Assembly (NCBI GenBank): GCA_963575645.1
Contig: OY754466.1
Location: forward strand, 36,054,001 to 36,118,000
DNA: 64,000 nt
Direction of reading: 5' to 3'
DNA from: Xanthostigma xanthostigma
Lineage: Eukaryota > Arthropoda > Insecta > Raphidioptera > Raphidiidae
The position numbers and the translations under genes were made by a program. This document shows, piece after piece, positions 14,021-27,100 of this stretch (position 1 is its first letter; each line of letters opens with the position of its first letter). Under the pieces are notes generated by a model. It worked only from the letters and a program-made list of their open reading frames with translations. It was not told the DNA's origin and made no database searches.

Positions 14021-14145
14021 GCATTGCAGAAAATCGTTCCACATAAAATGCATACGACCTTCCCTTGGGCGCCCGGTCTGTGTTGCATTTTATGTGGAAC
14101 GATTTTCTGCAATGCCTTAATGATTTCCATGAAATTCACTGAAGA
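14021..14145. repeat. Short perfect-hairpin repeat, copy 1
   Basis: Arms around GCAGAAAATCGTTCCACATA face each other across a GC-rich loop, followed by AATGATTTCCATGAAATTC. The same hairpin family is at 25885-26020. Confidence 0.65.
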
Positions 14146-14675
14146 ACAATTTCGTGCTGATTTCAGTAGGTACACTTGATTACAATGTTCAGTTTGATTA
14201 TTTCTTAGAAATGACAGTGGATAAAAAACAACTTCAGTTGTATAGTGTAATCGTAGCAATTATTAAATTAAAATATAAATCTTGCTTTTATAATCTGTAC
14301 AATATGTAAAATCATTGTCTGGAACATATTAGTTCGTTGAACTTAGGTAGATCGGTATATCACATTGTTGACCGAAGACGACGCGTGCAAAGTGAAGGTT
14401 TTACAATGCTTGAATTTATATTACTAAAAAGTAAAAACCTTATTTTATAGTTCACCTTTTAATTGTATTGCGCTCGTGTTTCCCCCACGACATTTTTTTT
14501 TTGCATTTTGAGAGTTTTGTAGACATTTTTGTCATTGCAAGTTAGCAAATTAAGACACATAATAATAGAAATGTTAGCATTTTGTCATTGAAATCTGTAA
14601 GAAAATTTAATCTTTGGTCAACTTTTCAAATCTCAATTCTGACAAAAACTCGATCATAAAAAGAATATAGAATTC

Positions 14676-14790
14676 TTCAATAAATAAAATTATGGACCAA
14701 TTTTTCAGACAATATATTAACAAAAAATATAATTAATACATTAACGTTTCGATCCGGATTTGGATCTTCTTCATTACGGATCTAAAAAAT
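14676..14790. repeat. Half copy of the 59.9-60.4 kb foldback family
   Basis: Carries AACGTTTCGATCCGGATTTG and CTTCAATAAATAAAATTAT, matching the left arm of the foldback at 59942. It lacks the second arm. Confidence 0.6.
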
Positions 14791-17700
14791 ATAATAAAAT
14801 AATTACAGATTTAAGAATATAGAATTACACAATAGGTTATTTTCAATTCTTGATAAGTTAGCCGTTTTCGATTGATGTTAGTATCTTCAAAAAAGAGCAA
14901 TAAAAAGGCATATGATTTTGTCTAATGATCATACAGAAAACACCCAACATTTCCAAAGTTAAGAAATTATAGACACCTGCAGTTGTTATTTTTTTATTTT
15001 GGTACTGACAAGGATCGCTCGCACAATTTCTCTTATTACATTTTTTTCGAACTAGAGAACAGTATCCCTCTATGAGGCGCCTAGAATATACGTGTGAACT
15101 GTGAAACATTTATGGTTAATATAGAGCTTCAGTTGGTTCTTGTTCTATGTTTAATATACCTACAGGGAAAAAAATAGATTTAATTATAGATTAGATAGAC
15201 GGATTGATTTATTTACATTCATTTATGAAATTAATAGATTGCTAACAGATGTCATCTTATAGTTCCACAATTTGCCATTAAATAAACAGAGACGCCCCTC
15301 AGAAAGTCACGCTTAACTCTGTTAAGTCAACACTTCTGAATATTGGGCATTCCAGTAGTCTGTATAGTAGTTAGATAAAGCGCACAGAATTAATGTGATG
15401 TTTTCCTTCATTGCCGACAATTATTGAATATGAATGCTAACTTTATTCATGTAATGAGTAGGTATTTATATTATTATTATTATTTAATGATTAAACAAAT
15501 TAATTCGCCCAGAAGTTGTTAACAAGATGATGTATCGTGATGATAGATGATTTATCATGTCAATGACCGACAAGGTACTTGATATTGCGTAATGAATTGC
15601 ATATTAAACTATTTCCGAGGTCACACATATATATTTACATTATGTGCAGTTGTTCAACTGTGAAACAATTTCACCTGTCTTAATGCCGCTCTATTATTAC
15701 CTCAATTTCTTTAGTAATACTTTGCGTAATAAACAATGTACTTTAATAACATTGGCCATGACAATGGACTGAACAGTTGTTTTATGTGATTTCTGTTTAA
15801 AATCTAACAGCGATTTATTGGCGGCCCGCGGGCTGGTTCCGGCTCGCAGTAGACTTTTGTCCGACCCGCGAAGCATTTTATAATTAATAAATTAGTTTGC
15901 CAATATATCCACTTTGGCGCATAAAAAATTTTAGAAAAATAGTAAATAGCAAGGGCTACAACAGATGAAAATAGACCTTTTTGTTGCGGAAATGAAAGGA
16001 CTTTTTTTTCTGCTCTCCAAATTTTTGGCCCACAGTCAAATTTTCATCAGCAATGTGGCCCGATGAACAAAAAGATTTGCCCGCTCCTGATCATACCCCT
16101 TCCAATTGGTGGATCAATTTTGATGAGATGCTGTGGAATTTGAACGCTTATTTTAAACTACTTTCCGTCGTTGTTCGAACCTCCGTCAGCTTGCTCTTGC
16201 AACCTACAAGTCAGGTTCGTTATTTTGTTCGATTTTGCTGTGAAACAAAATATGCGTTCGTAAACCAATTTAATGATCGCCTCTAATTTTACACGCATCT
16301 GTAACGTTAAAACGAATTGACAAGATTAAAGTTTTAATTATTTCCTGTGGATCCGCTCAACATATTCAAATATGCTAAGCATAAATCCATAACACATAAT
16401 ATGAGTGTTATATAAAGTGTAATAACCTTGAGTCAACGTCCTCAATGTTCCGAGTCGAAGGACACGGACAGAGTTGAGAGACATGCAAGATTATCTCCTC
16501 AATTCAAGGATTTTACAAACAGCGAATTTCAGCTGAGATCACGTGACCGTTAATACAAAAAGACGCGCTGATGGCAACGTGTGTGTCTTATAATATTATG
16601 AACGAATTGTCTTCTGACCGTGAACGGAAAACAATCGATGAGGGCGTTGTTCTTTTAACAAACACGATTACGTCTTTACTCTCATGGTGACTATTTTAAG
16701 TTTTAGGGTCCTGTTCAAAAGGTGAAACCCTATTGCTGTCACTATTAAAGTCTTTAGATTAATACAAAATACCGAAATCCATACACATGTGCTGGAGAGA
16801 GATAACAATGAAACCGCCCCAAAATGAGTGACTATGATAGAAAATGATTACTCTTATATGTTCTCCGTAACATTTACTTGAGGTTGCATTTCAAGAAATC
16901 ACAATTTAAATAACATTTACACAATTTTTTTGTATAATTTGGGTAAGTTTCTTGATTCATATGAAAATCGATGTTTGTTTTTGAACTTATTATTTTTTTC
17001 CGGAAGCTTTTAAATATTTTAATTGAATCATAAGCCGCAGCATATGGTGGACGATTGCAGTACTTCGTGAAATCTTCAGACTTATTCACTATTTTGTCCG
17101 AACGCCTGTCATAGCCTTCGAACTATAAGTGCTACCAATAATTTAAATCGACATATTTATAATTATGTAAGTCGATGACCCAAGACAAATATTATTTTAT
17201 GTATTGGACGTATATTTAGGAGACTTCCTTACATATGGGACGTCTATAAATAAGTCTCGTCAAGTAGAGTAAAAAACATCTACTTTCTTTCTTTTTTTTT
17301 AGTTCAAATTCGCCGTGAGGGTTCGCGAACTGGTCAATTTTGGTTGCATTTAGTCTTAGAAACTGTTGGATCAAGAAGCATTCAATTTGGTAGATATACA
17401 GCCTTCGCGATTATAACTGACGACAAATATGTTTAATTAAAATTAAATTTGTGCAGGTTTCTAAATTAAGATTCTTAGAAACTCAAGAAATATAATAGCT
17501 GCAAGTAGGGGATTCTGTGTGTAGATACTTGAACCGATTTTTGTAGTACACGGTTACAAACCCAATTTGTTGTGTTCAAATGTGAAATATTGGAAATCTA
17601 CTTTCAACTCGATACATTTCTATTCAGCCTTCCAATTTAGGATAGCTCACGATGTTACATATTAAGCTCACAATTATGGTCAATTTATCACAGTGATAAA

Positions 17701-18149
17701 AGACGCAAATTACTGTTTTACCTGCCTGTAGATTGGCGGTATTACATTTTCGTAAGATTAATTCGAGTGTTTTTATTATTATGATTTAATTAGTTGGAAC
17801 AATGGACCGCATTGAATAGGATTGTTGTTTAACCATTGTTTCAGTATCAAATGGGGCTTTTCGCAAATCCCTGTGCGAGCGAGCAAAACCGTGAAGCACG
17901 CTATCGTCTAAACTTGACGTTGTGCCCCTTACTCCGCTCCTTCCCATCATCGTGAACAGTGTAAGTTCATAATCTCGGGCAATCGTGTATAATGGGTGTA
18001 CCGGCATGTTTGACTACCTATTAGTGATGTAACGAATGTCAAATTTTAGACATTCGCGAATGCGAATATTCAGTTTTCAAATCTGGGGCTATTTGTCCAA
18101 GGTTCAAATTTGACAGCTGATTTACCGCGCAAGGCGCACGCACACATCG

Positions 18150-19233
18150 TCTAAGATCCGATATTAGAAATATATACTCTCATCTTTTATTTGCTGATGA
18201 CAAAGATTAGATCATTTAAGTTATGGCTGCTTAATCTGGGGAAATTGCTCTGATGCTAAACGTTTATTTATTCTACAAAAAAGAGCTCTACGTATAATTT
18301 TCGGACTTAAGCCTGCCGCTGCATTTTCATAAAATATAATATTATGACACTACCATCAATTTTTATTTATAAAGTTGCTAACTATGTGAGGAGCAACTAC
18401 AGCAAGTTTGAATCGCTTGGGCATCAGTATTCCACAAGGAATAAGGACAACCTAAGTAGCATTCTGCCCAATTTAACTCTCTACACGAAAAGTCCTATAT
18501 ATTGTTGCACCAAAATATTCAATCTTATTCCTGCGGAAATAAAAAAATAATACAAACTGTCAGCAGTTTAGGAAAAACCTTAAGGCTTTCCTTGTTTGCA
18601 AATGTTTTTATTATTTAGAAGATTTTTTTAACTTGTAAATTGTTTATATATTGTGTAAATGCTTATACGACTTCTTCTGTACAAATCTTTTTGTTTTTTG
18701 GAGCAATAAAAATTATTATTATTATTATTATATGTTAGATAATAGTATATATACATTGATAAATCGCGCATATAGGTTTCCTAGCTAAATCGAGTACCGA
18801 TGCTGCTAAATTAAATAAATTCTAATTGACTTTTTTGGATCAACTTCCCCGATTTGTTAATCATAAAAATCGAGCCTAAAAGAAAGAATATGACACAAGG
18901 AATTGGAATATACCATTGATTCTATACATAAATATAGATCATCCACATAAACATACCTTGTAAATAGTTGTGTTCTGTGTACTTTGAGTTTATTTGTTTT
19001 GTTAACATTTTATTTGTGTCATATTCTCTCATCTTAGGTTCGATTTTTATGATTAAAAAATCGAGGAAGTTGATCCAAAAAAGTTAATTACAATTTATTT
19101 AATTTAACTGCATCGGTACGCGATTTAGCTAGGCAACCCATATGCGATTTGTCAATGTATATAATATATATTATTATCTAAGATATCAAATAACAGATGA
19201 GGGTATATACTTTTAATACCGAAATCTCGCACT
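18150..19233. mobile_element. Foldback MITE interrupted by a LINE
   Basis: Ends carry the same inverted sequence as the intact copy at 30397-30955 (GAGGGTATATA... toward TAATACC). The body matches that copy over several hundred bases, apart from the LINE at 18210-18730. Confidence 0.7.
18210..18730 (+). pseudogene. 5'-truncated non-LTR retrotransposon (reverse transcriptase C-terminus)
   Basis: 18210-18326 encodes [12 protein letters not shown] and [14 protein letters not shown], the C-terminal part of an arthropod Jockey/CR1-like reverse transcriptase. After a stop and frame break, 18344-18550 encodes TLPSIFIYKVANYV, YSTRNKDNLSS and KIFNLIPAEIKK. It ends with AATAAA and an ATT repeat, typical of LINE 3' tails. 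It lies within a foldback MITE, so it inserted later. It is not functional. Confidence 0.75.
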
Positions 19234-19363
19234 AACATTTATGGTGGTTCTGGGTAAAAATAGATTTTTTTGTGAGTCTCGCGGTTTCTTGACCGAAACT
19301 TTTCGGCGCCCTTAGGTACCACGGAATACGGTTTGAAATACGCAGCCCTATAAAGGTAATATT

Positions 19364-19702
19364 ATGTGTGCTGCGTGCCTTGCGCTTGTGTACAGTTTCA
19401 CGGTACGTGGCGCGGGGCACTTCTCCACGCTGCGAGGGATCTCACCTTTCCAAGTTCATTGTCTTCAATGCAGTCAGCCATGTGAAACAATGATAGCTCA
19501 CCAACGTGTGCAAAGTGTGCACGATTTCCGTTCACTGACTGTATATTATACAACACATTGTGAGTACTTGTGTTCTGTCGACCGCATCGCGGACCCGTAT
19601 ATTGTATGGAGAGAAACGTTGCGCCTCGAAGTCGATCTACGCATAGACGGGACGCGGGCGCCGGACGGAACTGGATTTGAAACAGTCGAGCGACGTTTTT
19701 AG
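19364..19702 (+). other. GC-richer island with 112-codon frame, unrecognised
   Basis: The frame runs MCAACLALVYSF to ETVERRF with no known motif. Composition is well above the surrounding AT-rich DNA. A good donor, ATT/gtgagtac, sits at 19560. It is wedged between a MITE end and a dispersed 70-bp repeat. It could be internal transposon sequence, an alternative pum first exon, or a non-coding RNA exon. Confidence 0.25.
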
Positions 19703-19780
19703 TGATTTGCCATATGGCACATACACTATTGGCGTCGGTCGGATGGCAGGACCTAGTATAGGTACCAAGATCCGAGCCCC
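19703..19780. repeat. Dispersed ~70-bp repeat, copy 1
   Basis: Contains ACACTATTGGCGTCGGTCGG, shared in inverted orientation with 29185-29250 and 32575-32640. Confidence 0.6.
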
Positions 19781-19941
19781 GCCATACCTACGTCATTTCA
19801 GTATACTGCTAAGGTTTTATCAGTAAATGTACAATATTTAGTTAAGAACGTATGCCAATTTGCTAGCTTGAAAGCGGGGGCCTTTGAGAGATAAAAAGGT
19901 ACATAAAACACGTGCTTACCTACGTACGCAATGATATTATG

Positions 19942-20475
19942 TAGTGATGTGCCGGATCGTTAAAAATGTATATCCGCGGATACGGATCTGAATACGGATT
20001 TTTGGTTTCAAGATTCGCGGATACGGATACGGATCTTAACTTTCTTAGAGTACGCGGCGGTAAATATTGCACATCGACTTTTGGAAAGAGACTATCTGTT
20101 ATTGACCTCTTTAAGAGTTAACTCTCATAACAGATTGTTTCTTTCCAAAGATCGGTGTGCAATATCTCATTATAAAGATAGTTGATTTAGTACCTTTGAG
20201 TTATATACTATTAGTATGATACTCACTACGATAAATGTTTGCAATATAAAGGTGCCAAATACGATTTAAAAAAATAAAAAATAATCTGGATGAAATTTAA
20301 CAGGTTTTCATTATTACCTAATCACCTATATATATAAAATTTCATCTATGAATTGAAAATTAATAAGGTAAAAGATCCGTAAAAGATCCACACAAAAACT
20401 AACGGATACGGATACGGATCTTTCTTCTCCCTCGGATATCCGCGGATACGGATACGGATATCCGGCACATCACTA
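19942..20475. mobile_element. hAT MITE, 'CCGCGGATACGGATA' family, intact copy
   Basis: Ends TAGTGATGTGCCGGAT and ATCCGGCACATCACTA with exact 8-bp duplication ATATTATG at 19934-19941 and 20476-20483. Subterminal GGATACGGATAC repeats and an internal hairpin around AAAGAGACTATCTGTTAT. A second copy lies in a pum intron at 34113-35333. Confidence 0.92.
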
Positions 20476-21408
20476 ATATTATGCATGTGGGGAGCATTAG
20501 AGGATTTTTTTTCGACACTGATGAAATTTAGGTTTTTTATTTGTTTACACACACACAGTGAGTAGTCCATGAGTTTAAGAGAGAAAAACTCCATGGGTAC
20601 AAATAAACAACCTACATTTCATGAAGCTGTCAAAAAAAAATCTAATGCTCTCACTCGCACTCATATGCATGCATAATATCATTAGCCTCAGTTGTCTAAC
20701 GTCTATAATCAACGATCTCTTTCTCTCCCCGTATAGACGAGCCATAAACTAGCTCTTCACAGTGTAAAGACCCGAATCTCACGCGCGTTGCAATAAAATT
20801 TTATACCTACTTATGAAAAATGTACACCTTGTCTTCATATGTAGTCATTTTCACAAGTTCGTTCCATAAGTAAACCAAATTTTAAATTAATAATATTTTG
20901 TACGTGCTTGTAATCTGATTTGGAATTTATGGGGTGTATATTTATTTTTTGCTAAGTGGTAAGCCTTTAAGAAGGAATAAAAGTAAACAAACAAAAGCAA
21001 AAATCAACATTTCCTGCGTGTAATCATTAAAACCGACACCTACAAACTTTGCAAGCGAGGGAACATTTTCAAAATATGGAAATTGAGTTTAATAAAAGTT
21101 CAGCAAAACAAACTCTGTTTTAATGTATTCTTCGTTTTTTAATAGCCACAGGAATTATATTAGAGATTGATTTTATAAAACTGAATAATCGTATTCTGTC
21201 TTTTAAAATTTAAATGTTAATAAATCAGGATATACATTCTTCAGGACTAGCGTAATTCTTTTTGTACCTTATCAATTCACACATTAAATACACACGTTAA
21301 TGTAATACAAATACAAACAATTGCTATTAGCCCGTTACCGTTCGACTTAATTTTTTTTTTTTAGAAAGTGCAATTTATGATTTTTTTAATACATTTTTTA
21401 TTAAACGC

Positions 21409-21899
21409 GAAAGGACAAATCATATGGGATTTGGTTCTCGGTTAAATTGATCGAAAACGGTTTTATTTTATAGTTTAAATCTCACTTAGAAAAAATATCC
21501 ATGGACGCATAGCCTTAAATCCAATAGATTTTTAGCTACATACAGATATGTTTAGCGAGATTTTAGATTCACAAACATGTTCCATGTTCAACTTTTGCGC
21601 TTTTTTTTAGAAATAGAAAAATAGTCGAAAACTAGGTGTCACCCTGTATAAAATAATAATGTCATTTTCGGATTCAGCGCATTCGGAAACATATTTCTAA
21701 AGCTTAGATTTTTTTAAGATTGTGAATTCAATGGATATCCCTATATCTAAAATCTCGTTAAACATATATGTAGCTAAAAATCTATTGGTTTTTAGGCTAG
21801 GTTTTTAGGCTATGCGTCCATGGACACTTTTTCTTAGTGACCTTTGAACTATAAAATAAAACCAAGAAATCCCATAAGGTTTGTGCGGGGTCCTTTACG
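21409..21899. repeat. Foldback repeat, arms ~170 bp
   Basis: The two arms share CCATGGACGCATAGCC and AATAGATTTTTAGCTACATA in opposite orientation around a 170-bp centre. No target duplication found. Confidence 0.65.
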
Positions 21900-22342
21900 A
21901 TACAGATTACCACAATTGTACAACAATGAAAACATGGTGATTGGTAATTACCCAAAAATCTACCACGTACTAAGTGACTCAACTTGACAATTAATTTACG
22001 TTCAACTGTATTGCCTGACGACTGCATAGCGTAGATGATGTGTCTTGTTATTTTTATTTTTGACATTGAAAAATGATGACCACCGACATCTGTTTTTAAT
22101 AATTAATGGCTATATCATTAACAAATTATGTCATGTTTTGGCTTCATCCTGAGATTTTGATGAAGATGTAATTTGCAGAGATATTTTGCTATTTCAATTC
22201 GTACATACAGAAATATGATTAGCATCTAAATATTTAAATTAAGCGATGCGTTAATCTTGCTGTAACCTTTGTATTTGCGCGATATGCAAACGGAAATATC
22301 TGAAGGACGTCAGGATTTATGCGATGTTTAGTTATCTGAACT

Positions 22343-23182
22343 CAGGGCCGTAACTAGGCAGGGGCAATAGGGGCACTTGCCCAGGGCACAGGGGGGCCCC
22401 GGAGGGGCCCAAGAAGACCCCGATAAAAATTATCTCAATTATTTTCATTCGTATTTTAATGAATATTACAAATCACATTTATAAGTAACACCACTGGTGG
22501 CTCAGATAGACGGGGCCCAAAAAAGTCAGAATATGCTATTAGAATTTTTATTTAAAAAAAACATATTTATTTAATTCTCAATACTTAGGCCCGGTATTAT
22601 AAAACAAGATTAAAACTTAATCTTGGATTAAACTAACTTAACTGTCATCGATGTCATCTTCTTCATCCGGATACATGATTTCGAATTAGTCGAATCGTAC
22701 CAAAACATCGTTGTTGCTTTAAGAATATTTCTAACCCTACCAGTCACCACCGCTTCTTGCGAGAGAAGTTTTAGTAAACTGAAGTTAATTAAAAACTATT
22801 TAAGATCGTCGCTCTCACAACAGCGTTTGTCGAACCTGTCTATTATATCAATTGAATCTAACATAGTGCAAGAAATAGATTTTAATAATATAATTGATGA
22901 GTTTGCGGAGAAAAAAGCAAGAAGAATGCAATTTAAATAAATTTTTAATTCGTTTTTCTTCATAAATATAAAATAAAAAAAAATTACAAAAAATATGGAC
23001 AGGACCGATTTAAAGATTCCTTATTTTGTGTTTATTTATTAAGTGATATACCTACTAAACTTTAAAAATGTGAAAGAACAGGAACTATAACCATGGGAAG
23101 TTTTTTCTCATTTTTTTTTTATTGAGGGGGGCCCAATTTGAAGGTCTTGCCCAGGGCCCACAAAATCCACGTTACGGCCCTG
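22343..23182 (+). mobile_element. Decayed hAT transposon with transposase remnant
   Basis: Ends CAGGGCCGTAACTAGG and CCACGTTACGGCCCTG, exact 8-bp duplication TCTGAACT at 22335-22342 and 23183-23190. At about 22712-22940 it encodes VALRIFLTLPVTTASCERSF followed by SKLKLIKNYLRSSLSQQR, the hAT dimerisation domain, ending KKARRMQFK and a stop. The rest of the transposase is absent, so it is an internally deleted 840-bp copy. Confidence 0.93.
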
Positions 23183-23882
23183 TCTGAACTACTCTTAGGC
23201 AGACGCTTCTACAGTTTTGCGGTACCTAATTACCACTTGCCATTAATGTGTTATAAATTTATAAAGTCCAAATCTATTTGACATGTGGTAATTTTCATTT
23301 AGAAAGGACATCAAAATCTACTTGAAGATTTGGCTTTTAATCTCACAAAAAATGGGAAACTGTAAAAATAAGTATTTTTAAAGCCAAATCTTATAAAGTC
23401 TGTTTTTTATTCGGGATAATGTTGAGTTTTTCAGTATTAAAAACTTAAAAATTGAGCCTCCTTCAAAAACGGGTCACTGAAAAGCTTCATATAACGAAGT
23501 CCTGCCGACCTCAAAACTTGGCTATATACGCTTTTTAGTGACTCGTTTTGCAGGAGATTCTTTTTTTAAGTTTTTTATTTTTGACTTTTTGGTGGCGTTA
23601 CAATATGTAGTTATTAATCGCCTTCTTCCCTTATAGTTTAATACTAAACTAAAAAAATGGTATTCATCAAAATCGATTCACAAATATGGAAGATATGAGG
23701 TAACATACAAAAAAAATCTTTTTTTTTGGAGTCAGTTAAAAATCATTATTGTTTAGTTAATTGATTGAGATCTCGATTTTTGGATGCAACTAAATCAGTT
23801 CTTAAGTACCCTGTTATACTTAGAAAACTGCAATCCATTATTGACGAAAATACTTAACGATGTATTTTTCTCCTTGTTTCAG

Positions 23883-24131
23883 CAATTGTTCCGATCACAG
23901 GCGGCACAATCACAGGCGGCGGCCCAGACATTAGCCCAACCGACAGCCGCACAGTTACAGCTTCTTCAACAGCAACAGTATCTGGCGGCGGCAGCGGCAC
24001 AACAGGCAGCCGCACCGCCTCCTGGGGCAGCGTTTGCACAACCGCCGTACGTTCTAAATCCAGCTCAGCATGGAGCTGACGCGGCGGCCGCCGCCGGAGC
24101 ACCTTACGTTCCGACGCTCATCACATCGGGG
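23883..24131 (+). CDS. pum: pum exon a: Gln/Ala-rich segment
   Basis: An 83-codon exon, phase 0 at both ends, between acceptor AG (23881-23882) and donor GTGAGT (24132). It begins QLFRSQ, as in insect Pumilio, then runs through poly-Ala and poly-Gln stretches and ends near [10 protein letters not shown]. The reading frame is open upstream as well (from 23784), but that part lacks Pumilio-like sequence and the polypyrimidine tract plus AG argue for a splice acceptor. GC content rises sharply against the flanking introns. Confidence 0.88.
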
Positions 24132-27100
24132 GTGAGTATTTCTTCCGTCTGAAATTACTAACGTATATGTACGCTGTACAGGGACGGCCACAGATCTGAG
24201 AAAGTCGGTGAATTTTTTTGTTAGTATATAATATGTGGTCAGTTCTGTCTTAACATTTTTTGTCCATTCTCGACCACATATTCTAACGACCTAGCTGGTC
24301 ATACTACCGGTTTGAAGTGTGGCAATTTTTGCCAGCTTTGAAGGCATTACGTGTGCAATATTAAAATAAATGTATCGTTCTAAATATAGCAAAGGAAATA
24401 TGAAATTTTAACGCAAGTGGAACATTTACTGTACAATTTTATATATTTTAATTATTGGTGCGATAATAAATACTTCTTCCTGTAGTTTTAAAAACAAAAT
24501 GACAATAGTGTGAAGACGCATAATATGTAAACGGCGGTATTTGTTCCTGAATTTCTTAATATTATAAAAATGTTATCAAAAACAGAAGAATTCAGTTTTT
24601 GAATTGGTTACTAATCTTGTAATACTATCATAGATCTTTTTATCTCGATTGAGATGGGATAAAAACACACATGTGTTGCTCAAAAACTTCAGCAACGGTT
24701 AGTGTTGGCTGTTTTTAATGCTTTAATAATAATAAAAAAAAAATTTAATGGTTTGTAGCTTGGTTTGTTTAATAATAAAAAAAAACAAATGTATAGAAAT
24801 TGTACAGTTTATTTTTTAGAGGATTAGGTTGTATTTGTATAGAATTTTGAAACTCACTTCCCCCTATTGCCGGATACACTGCGCCATATTATGTAAAGCC
24901 TGTCGTTCACTGTGAGATAAGTTGTACCGAAGCCAACGAACTGTTTAAATACGTTATTTTAAATAAATACGATTATATTACACATAAAATGTGACTCGAT
25001 TCATAGCCCCTGGTGCAGTTAGTAGGTATACGTAAAACAAAAGTAGTTCGTTGATTCCTCTATGCCCTAGGGCGACACAACACATCTTTACTATTAGTGG
25101 ACGACCGACTTGGTATAATCAATTAAATAATGTCGTATCATCTTGGCTAAAAATGAAACTAATGTTTATATATACATATTAATACTATTAATAAATTAAT
25201 CACCCTTTGCTTCCCACTTCAGGGAAAATGCCTCCCTCAGCTTCTTAAATTCTATATAGTGAATTTCATTTTTAAGGCTCCTTCATACGATGCTGGATTT
25301 CCTGCTCACTAGCTTGCTTGAAGTCTTACAGGCAGCTTTGCAAGCTACGCTGTTGGATTCTGACATCACTGATTGGTCCGCTGCTCACTATCTTGCTATA
25401 TGTATTTGGGTGATAGGTTCAGTGCTATTTTACATGCAGCGCTTCCTGCTAGTTTGAGAATTTGACCAATTATGGAGTCGTATTTTATCACGTGATATCG
25501 TTTGACATTCGTTAAATATGGTGTTGTTTGAAAAAAGTTTCAAGTGAACAGCGATGGGGCCAAAAGTTGTAAAATCAAAATATAAATGGACTCGACAAGA
25601 AATACGTTTTTGCTTTGATTTTTCTCTTCTCTCCCGAAGCCTTTCAGTCATTATAAAACGAATTATTTCTTGCATAACCATTACATCCATATTTAAAATT
25701 AAATATAAAAATGTCAACCTCGCAAAACAGCGAGTAAACAAGCAAGCTGCGTGTGAAGCTAAACTAGTAGCGCTCCAACCACCAAGTAGAATTTACATTC
25801 ATGGCAGCCTGCAAGACTTCAAGCAAGCTAGCGAGCAGGAAATCCAGCATTGTATGAAGGGGCCTTTGTCGCAATATATACAAGAGTTTTGTTAATATGG
25901 TGGCTACGGAAGTCATTGTTGCATTACAAAAAATCGTTCCACATGGTCTATGTTGCATTTTATGTGGAACGGTTTTTGTGTAATGCACTTAATGATTTCC
26001 ATAGCCACCATATCAACAAAACTGATTAAATGAAATTCACTATAATGTAGGTATTGTAAATATTAATAAGGAATTGTGTATATTAATTTGTAAATATCCG
26101 ACTCTTGGATCAGGTGCCACAATACTACGGTGTGGCAGCCCCGTGGGGCGTGTATTCGGCTAACATCATACCGCAGAATGCGGGCAGCGCGCCTAGACGA
26201 CCCCTGTCTCCGTCGGGTCAAGAAAACGTGGCAGCGGCCGCCGCGGCATCGACGGCTCTTCAGGCCGGCAGCTATCTTGTGCCGTATTACGATCAGAACG
26301 GACAATTGCTCATGGCACAGGGACCGATGCGTAACGGTGCCCCCATGAGACTGGTCAGTCCGGCACCTGTGCTTGTGCCACAGCAAGCGTCCAGACAGAC
26401 GCCCGCCACGGCGAGTTTGTACTCGGGCACGCCCGGGCTTTACGGAACGAACGTCAACACGTCAGCCGTCAATGGAGGCTCACTTGGAGGTATTGTAAAT
26501 TGTATATATATTTTTGTACATAACGTTATACATAAATCGGTTATCTTCTTTGCTAAGATGTCGCAAATAAAGGCCGCTGCACACGAGGCTAGTTTTGCTG
26601 GTGGAATCGTTGCTGGAACTGGCGCTGGCTCCGAGGTAAGACATGACGTCACTGCGAGCGTGTTTGCAGGTTGGATTTCAACATTGAAACCGGAGCTATT
26701 TTTTTTGAGCAAGAGCCGATCAGAAAACATGAACATACGCCCACAAACAAACATGGCGTCGTAGTGTGTGTTCTGACAATAAACGTTCACTTTTGTTAAC
26801 ATTCCATCTATTTACAAAGTCAGCTTCAAACACGCATTGTGTGAAGCGAACACATAAAAGCCATCACGAAATTCAGTGCCACAGCACGCTTGAAACCTAG
26901 CAGCCAAATCTAGCAAGGAATCTAGCGGCAAAGCTAGCCTCGTGTGTAGCGTTAAGAAAAAAACTTTTCAATGGAAGTCGCTTCATCGGGATAAAAATCT
27001 GATCGCATTTCTTTTTTCGTAATTTTTATGCTTGTCCATATGTTGGCCGATAATTAATTTGAAAAGTTTTGCTCATAATAATTATTATGCATATTATATT

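Larger units (their letters stand above)
1..23882 (+). other. Upstream intron of pum (or 5' flank), filled with repeats
   Basis: No exon of Pumilio or any other gene was recognised here. Frames up to 120 codons are present but have no family resemblance and sit in AT-rich or repeat DNA. Individual transposable elements are listed separately. Stretches 1-886, 1397-3050, 6249-7238, 8471-9236, 14200-14670, 14800-18000 and 20500-21400 show no clear feature beyond low-complexity AT sequence; a small GC-rich patch lies at about 700-760. Confidence 0.6.

Noticed and set aside
15805-16060. Possible hAT element starting CAGCGATTTATTGGCGGCCC
   Set aside because: Resembles the 33868 family at the left end, but no matching right end or target duplication was found.
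18035-18060. Possible hAT end TAGTGATGTAACGAATGTC
   Set aside because: No partner end nearby; probably a solo remnant.
26490-26764. Extension of pum exon b as coding
   Set aside because: The frame stays open but enters a Harbinger-like repeat after a good GTATTG donor, and exon c or d continues Pumilio in phase.
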